6,326 bases of DNA, taken from Pseudomonadota bacterium (GTDB taxonomy: Bacteria; Pseudomonadota; Alphaproteobacteria; Rhizobiales; Xanthobacteraceae). The stretch lies in assembly GCA_023387695.1 (NCBI GenBank), contig JAEWHT010000105.1, positions 1 to 6,326 of the forward strand, in the 5' to 3' direction. The translations under genes were made by a program, and so were the position numbers. Of the stretch, positions 5,351-6,326 are shown piece after piece. The notes below the pieces were generated by a model. It did not search any database. It saw only the letters and a list, made by a program, of their open reading frames with translations, and was not told the DNA's origin. Each line of letters begins with the position of its first letter. Position 1 is the stretch's first letter.

Positions 5351-6326
5351 TTGGTGATGCGGGCTTCCGACACCGCGTGATTGAACATCGCGTTCAACGC
5401 TGCCGCGATGTCGGCCGGTGTGTTCGCGGTATAGAAGAAGCCCGGCGAGGCGCAGTTCTTCAGGCTCGTCGGGATATTCGGGATGTTCCAGTTGGCGTAA
5501 TCATCCTCGTCGCCGGCAAAGGAGGTGTTGACCGGGCTGATCGTTTGATAGGGAATGTAAAGCACTGAAACGATGATGCCGCGGTTCTTCAGCGGCGTGC
5601 AGGACGTGGCCGGATCGATCGTCGTGGCATGATTGCTGCCAGACCAGCCACCATTGGGAACGCCCTTCATCTGCGGATCCTGTGCACCATCGGTCACAAG
5701 GAAGACATAGGGCAACGTATTGTTCCAAGCACTGCCATCCCCGACACTGACGATCAGGCTGTTTACGCTGGATAGCGCGTTGTCGATATGCGTGCCGCCC
5801 GATCCAAGGTTGGAGTTCATATTCGTGTCGAGCAGAGTTGCCAGGTTAGCCGCCGCGTAGTTGATGGTCGACGGATTGGTCGTCGAGCCGTTGATGCTGC
5901 TGGTGAGAGGAAAATACGAATAGAGATACTGAATGAAGGGATACAAGCCGATCCGAAATTCGTTTGCGACTTTCTCTGTCGCGTTTGCCGTCGCAAACAA
6001 TTGGTTCACGGCATAGCCGACAGCATCCAGGCGCAGCTGAATACAAGAGTCGGTGCCGTCGGCGGGGCAGTTCGCCACAGTCGAGAGATTTGTGTAGAGC
6101 GAATTCGGCAACCCCGAGACGATCGACGACGGCAGCTGAACGCCCATGGGGTTGCTGGCCTTCGTCTGGAGAAGACCCTTGTACCCGCTCTGGCTGACGC
6201 GCGAGATCGCATAGCCCAGGCAGTAATTATTGGTCGGATAGCCCTGCGTGCCGGAGTCCGTGCAGGCGCTGTTCTGCGGCGAGAAATGGCAGGCGAGCGT
6301 GCAGCCGGTTGGATACTGCCGGTAGT
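5347..6326 (-). CDS. TadG-like pilus-assembly protein with von Willebrand A domain, C-terminal part
   Basis: The frame is open from the right edge to TAG at 5347-5349: 325 residues, with the true start outside the window. An internal ATG at 6147 is not the start, because 59 upstream codons continue a family-like sequence including GCTLACHFS, the Cys-rich insert typical of TadG-type proteins after the first MIDAS motif (DxSxS, which must lie further right). Next come the helix LRLDAVGYAVNQLF, GGTHIDNAL (Thr at about visible residue 178, second MIDAS position) and YVFLVTDGAQD (Asp at about 212, third position). Eight cysteines and many Asn, Ser and Thr fit a protein exposed outside the inner membrane. 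TadG proteins take part in Flp/Tad type IVc pilus assembly and adhesion; family membership is inferred from these motifs. It looks somewhat less GC-biased than its neighbours, partly because of Asn-rich content. Other tad genes are not in the window. Confidence 0.82.
   Translation of the reverse strand, partial: YRQYPTGCTLACHFSPQNSACTDSGTQGYPTNNYCLGYAISRVSQSGYKGLLQTKASNPMGVQLPSSIVSGLPNSLYTNLSTVANCPADGTDSCIQLRLDAVGYAVNQLFATANATEKVANEFRIGLYPFIQYLYSYFPLTSSINGSTTNPSTINYAAANLATLLDTNMNSNLGSGGTHIDNALSSVNSLIVSVGDGSAWNNTLPYVFLVTDGAQDPQMKGVPNGGWSGSNHATTIDPATSCTPLKNRGIIVSVLYIPYQTISPVNTSFAGDEDDYANWNIPNIPTSLKNCASPGFFYTANTPADIAAALNAMFNHAVSEARITN

Noticed and set aside
4078..5568. Long + strand open frame of about 496 codons overlapping the FMO gene
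   Set aside because: Its translation is Arg/Ala-rich with no recognisable domain. It lies in another frame of the FMO gene, which has clear FAD and NAD(P)H motifs, and runs on into the antisense of the TadG-like gene. It is a shadow frame typical of GC-rich DNA.
1..6326. CRISPR arrays, tRNA/rRNA genes, insertion sequences, long direct repeats
   Set aside because: By eye no regularly spaced repeats, tRNA-like cloverleaf ends, transposase motifs or flanking terminal repeats were found. A covariance-model and repeat search would be the decisive test and was not run.

Overview
The window looks like chromosomal DNA of a GC-rich alphaproteobacterium, most likely Bradyrhizobium or a close Rhizobiales/Hyphomicrobiales relative. 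This is inferred from the strong G/C bias at third codon positions, the hybrid histidine kinase with a GGIAHEFNNML H-box, and a Tad-pilus TadG-type protein. No RNA gene, insertion sequence, CRISPR array or phage gene is visible. No gene-free stretch exceeds 300 bases.

Layout, left to right: (1) the last ~29 codons of a + strand protein with a cupin-like C-terminus (1-92). (2) A 138-base gap holding two short inverted repeats but no convincing promoter. (3) A membrane-anchored PAS/HisKA/HATPase/receiver hybrid kinase (231-2084, +). (4) Three bases later and convergent, an AraC-family regulator (2088-3113, -). (5) A 187-base divergent control region with an AT-rich core containing TATAAT, framed by an exact 8-bp dyad. 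(6) A small single-domain cupin (3301-3750, +) with a clear Shine-Dalgarno. (7) A 106-base intercistronic gap with two inverted repeats. (8) A flavin-containing monooxygenase-like enzyme (3857-5350, +). (9) Convergent and overlapping it by four bases, the C-terminal part of a TadG-like von Willebrand A pilus-assembly protein (5347-6326, -), whose N-terminus lies beyond the right edge.

The functional core is the divergent AraC regulator / cupin / FMO cluster. A regulator with an effector-binding N-domain, a metal-binding cupin and an NAD(P)H/FAD monooxygenase together suggest an inducible oxidative pathway for a small, probably organic, substrate. The substrate cannot be read from the sequence. 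The hybrid kinase and the TadG-like protein border this cluster tail-to-tail and are probably separate transcription units. I do not see a clearly unprecedented system. The most distinctive elements are the dyad around the divergent promoter, the hairpins between cupin and FMO, and the two nearly zero-gap convergent junctions, one sharing a CTAG palindrome as both stop codons.
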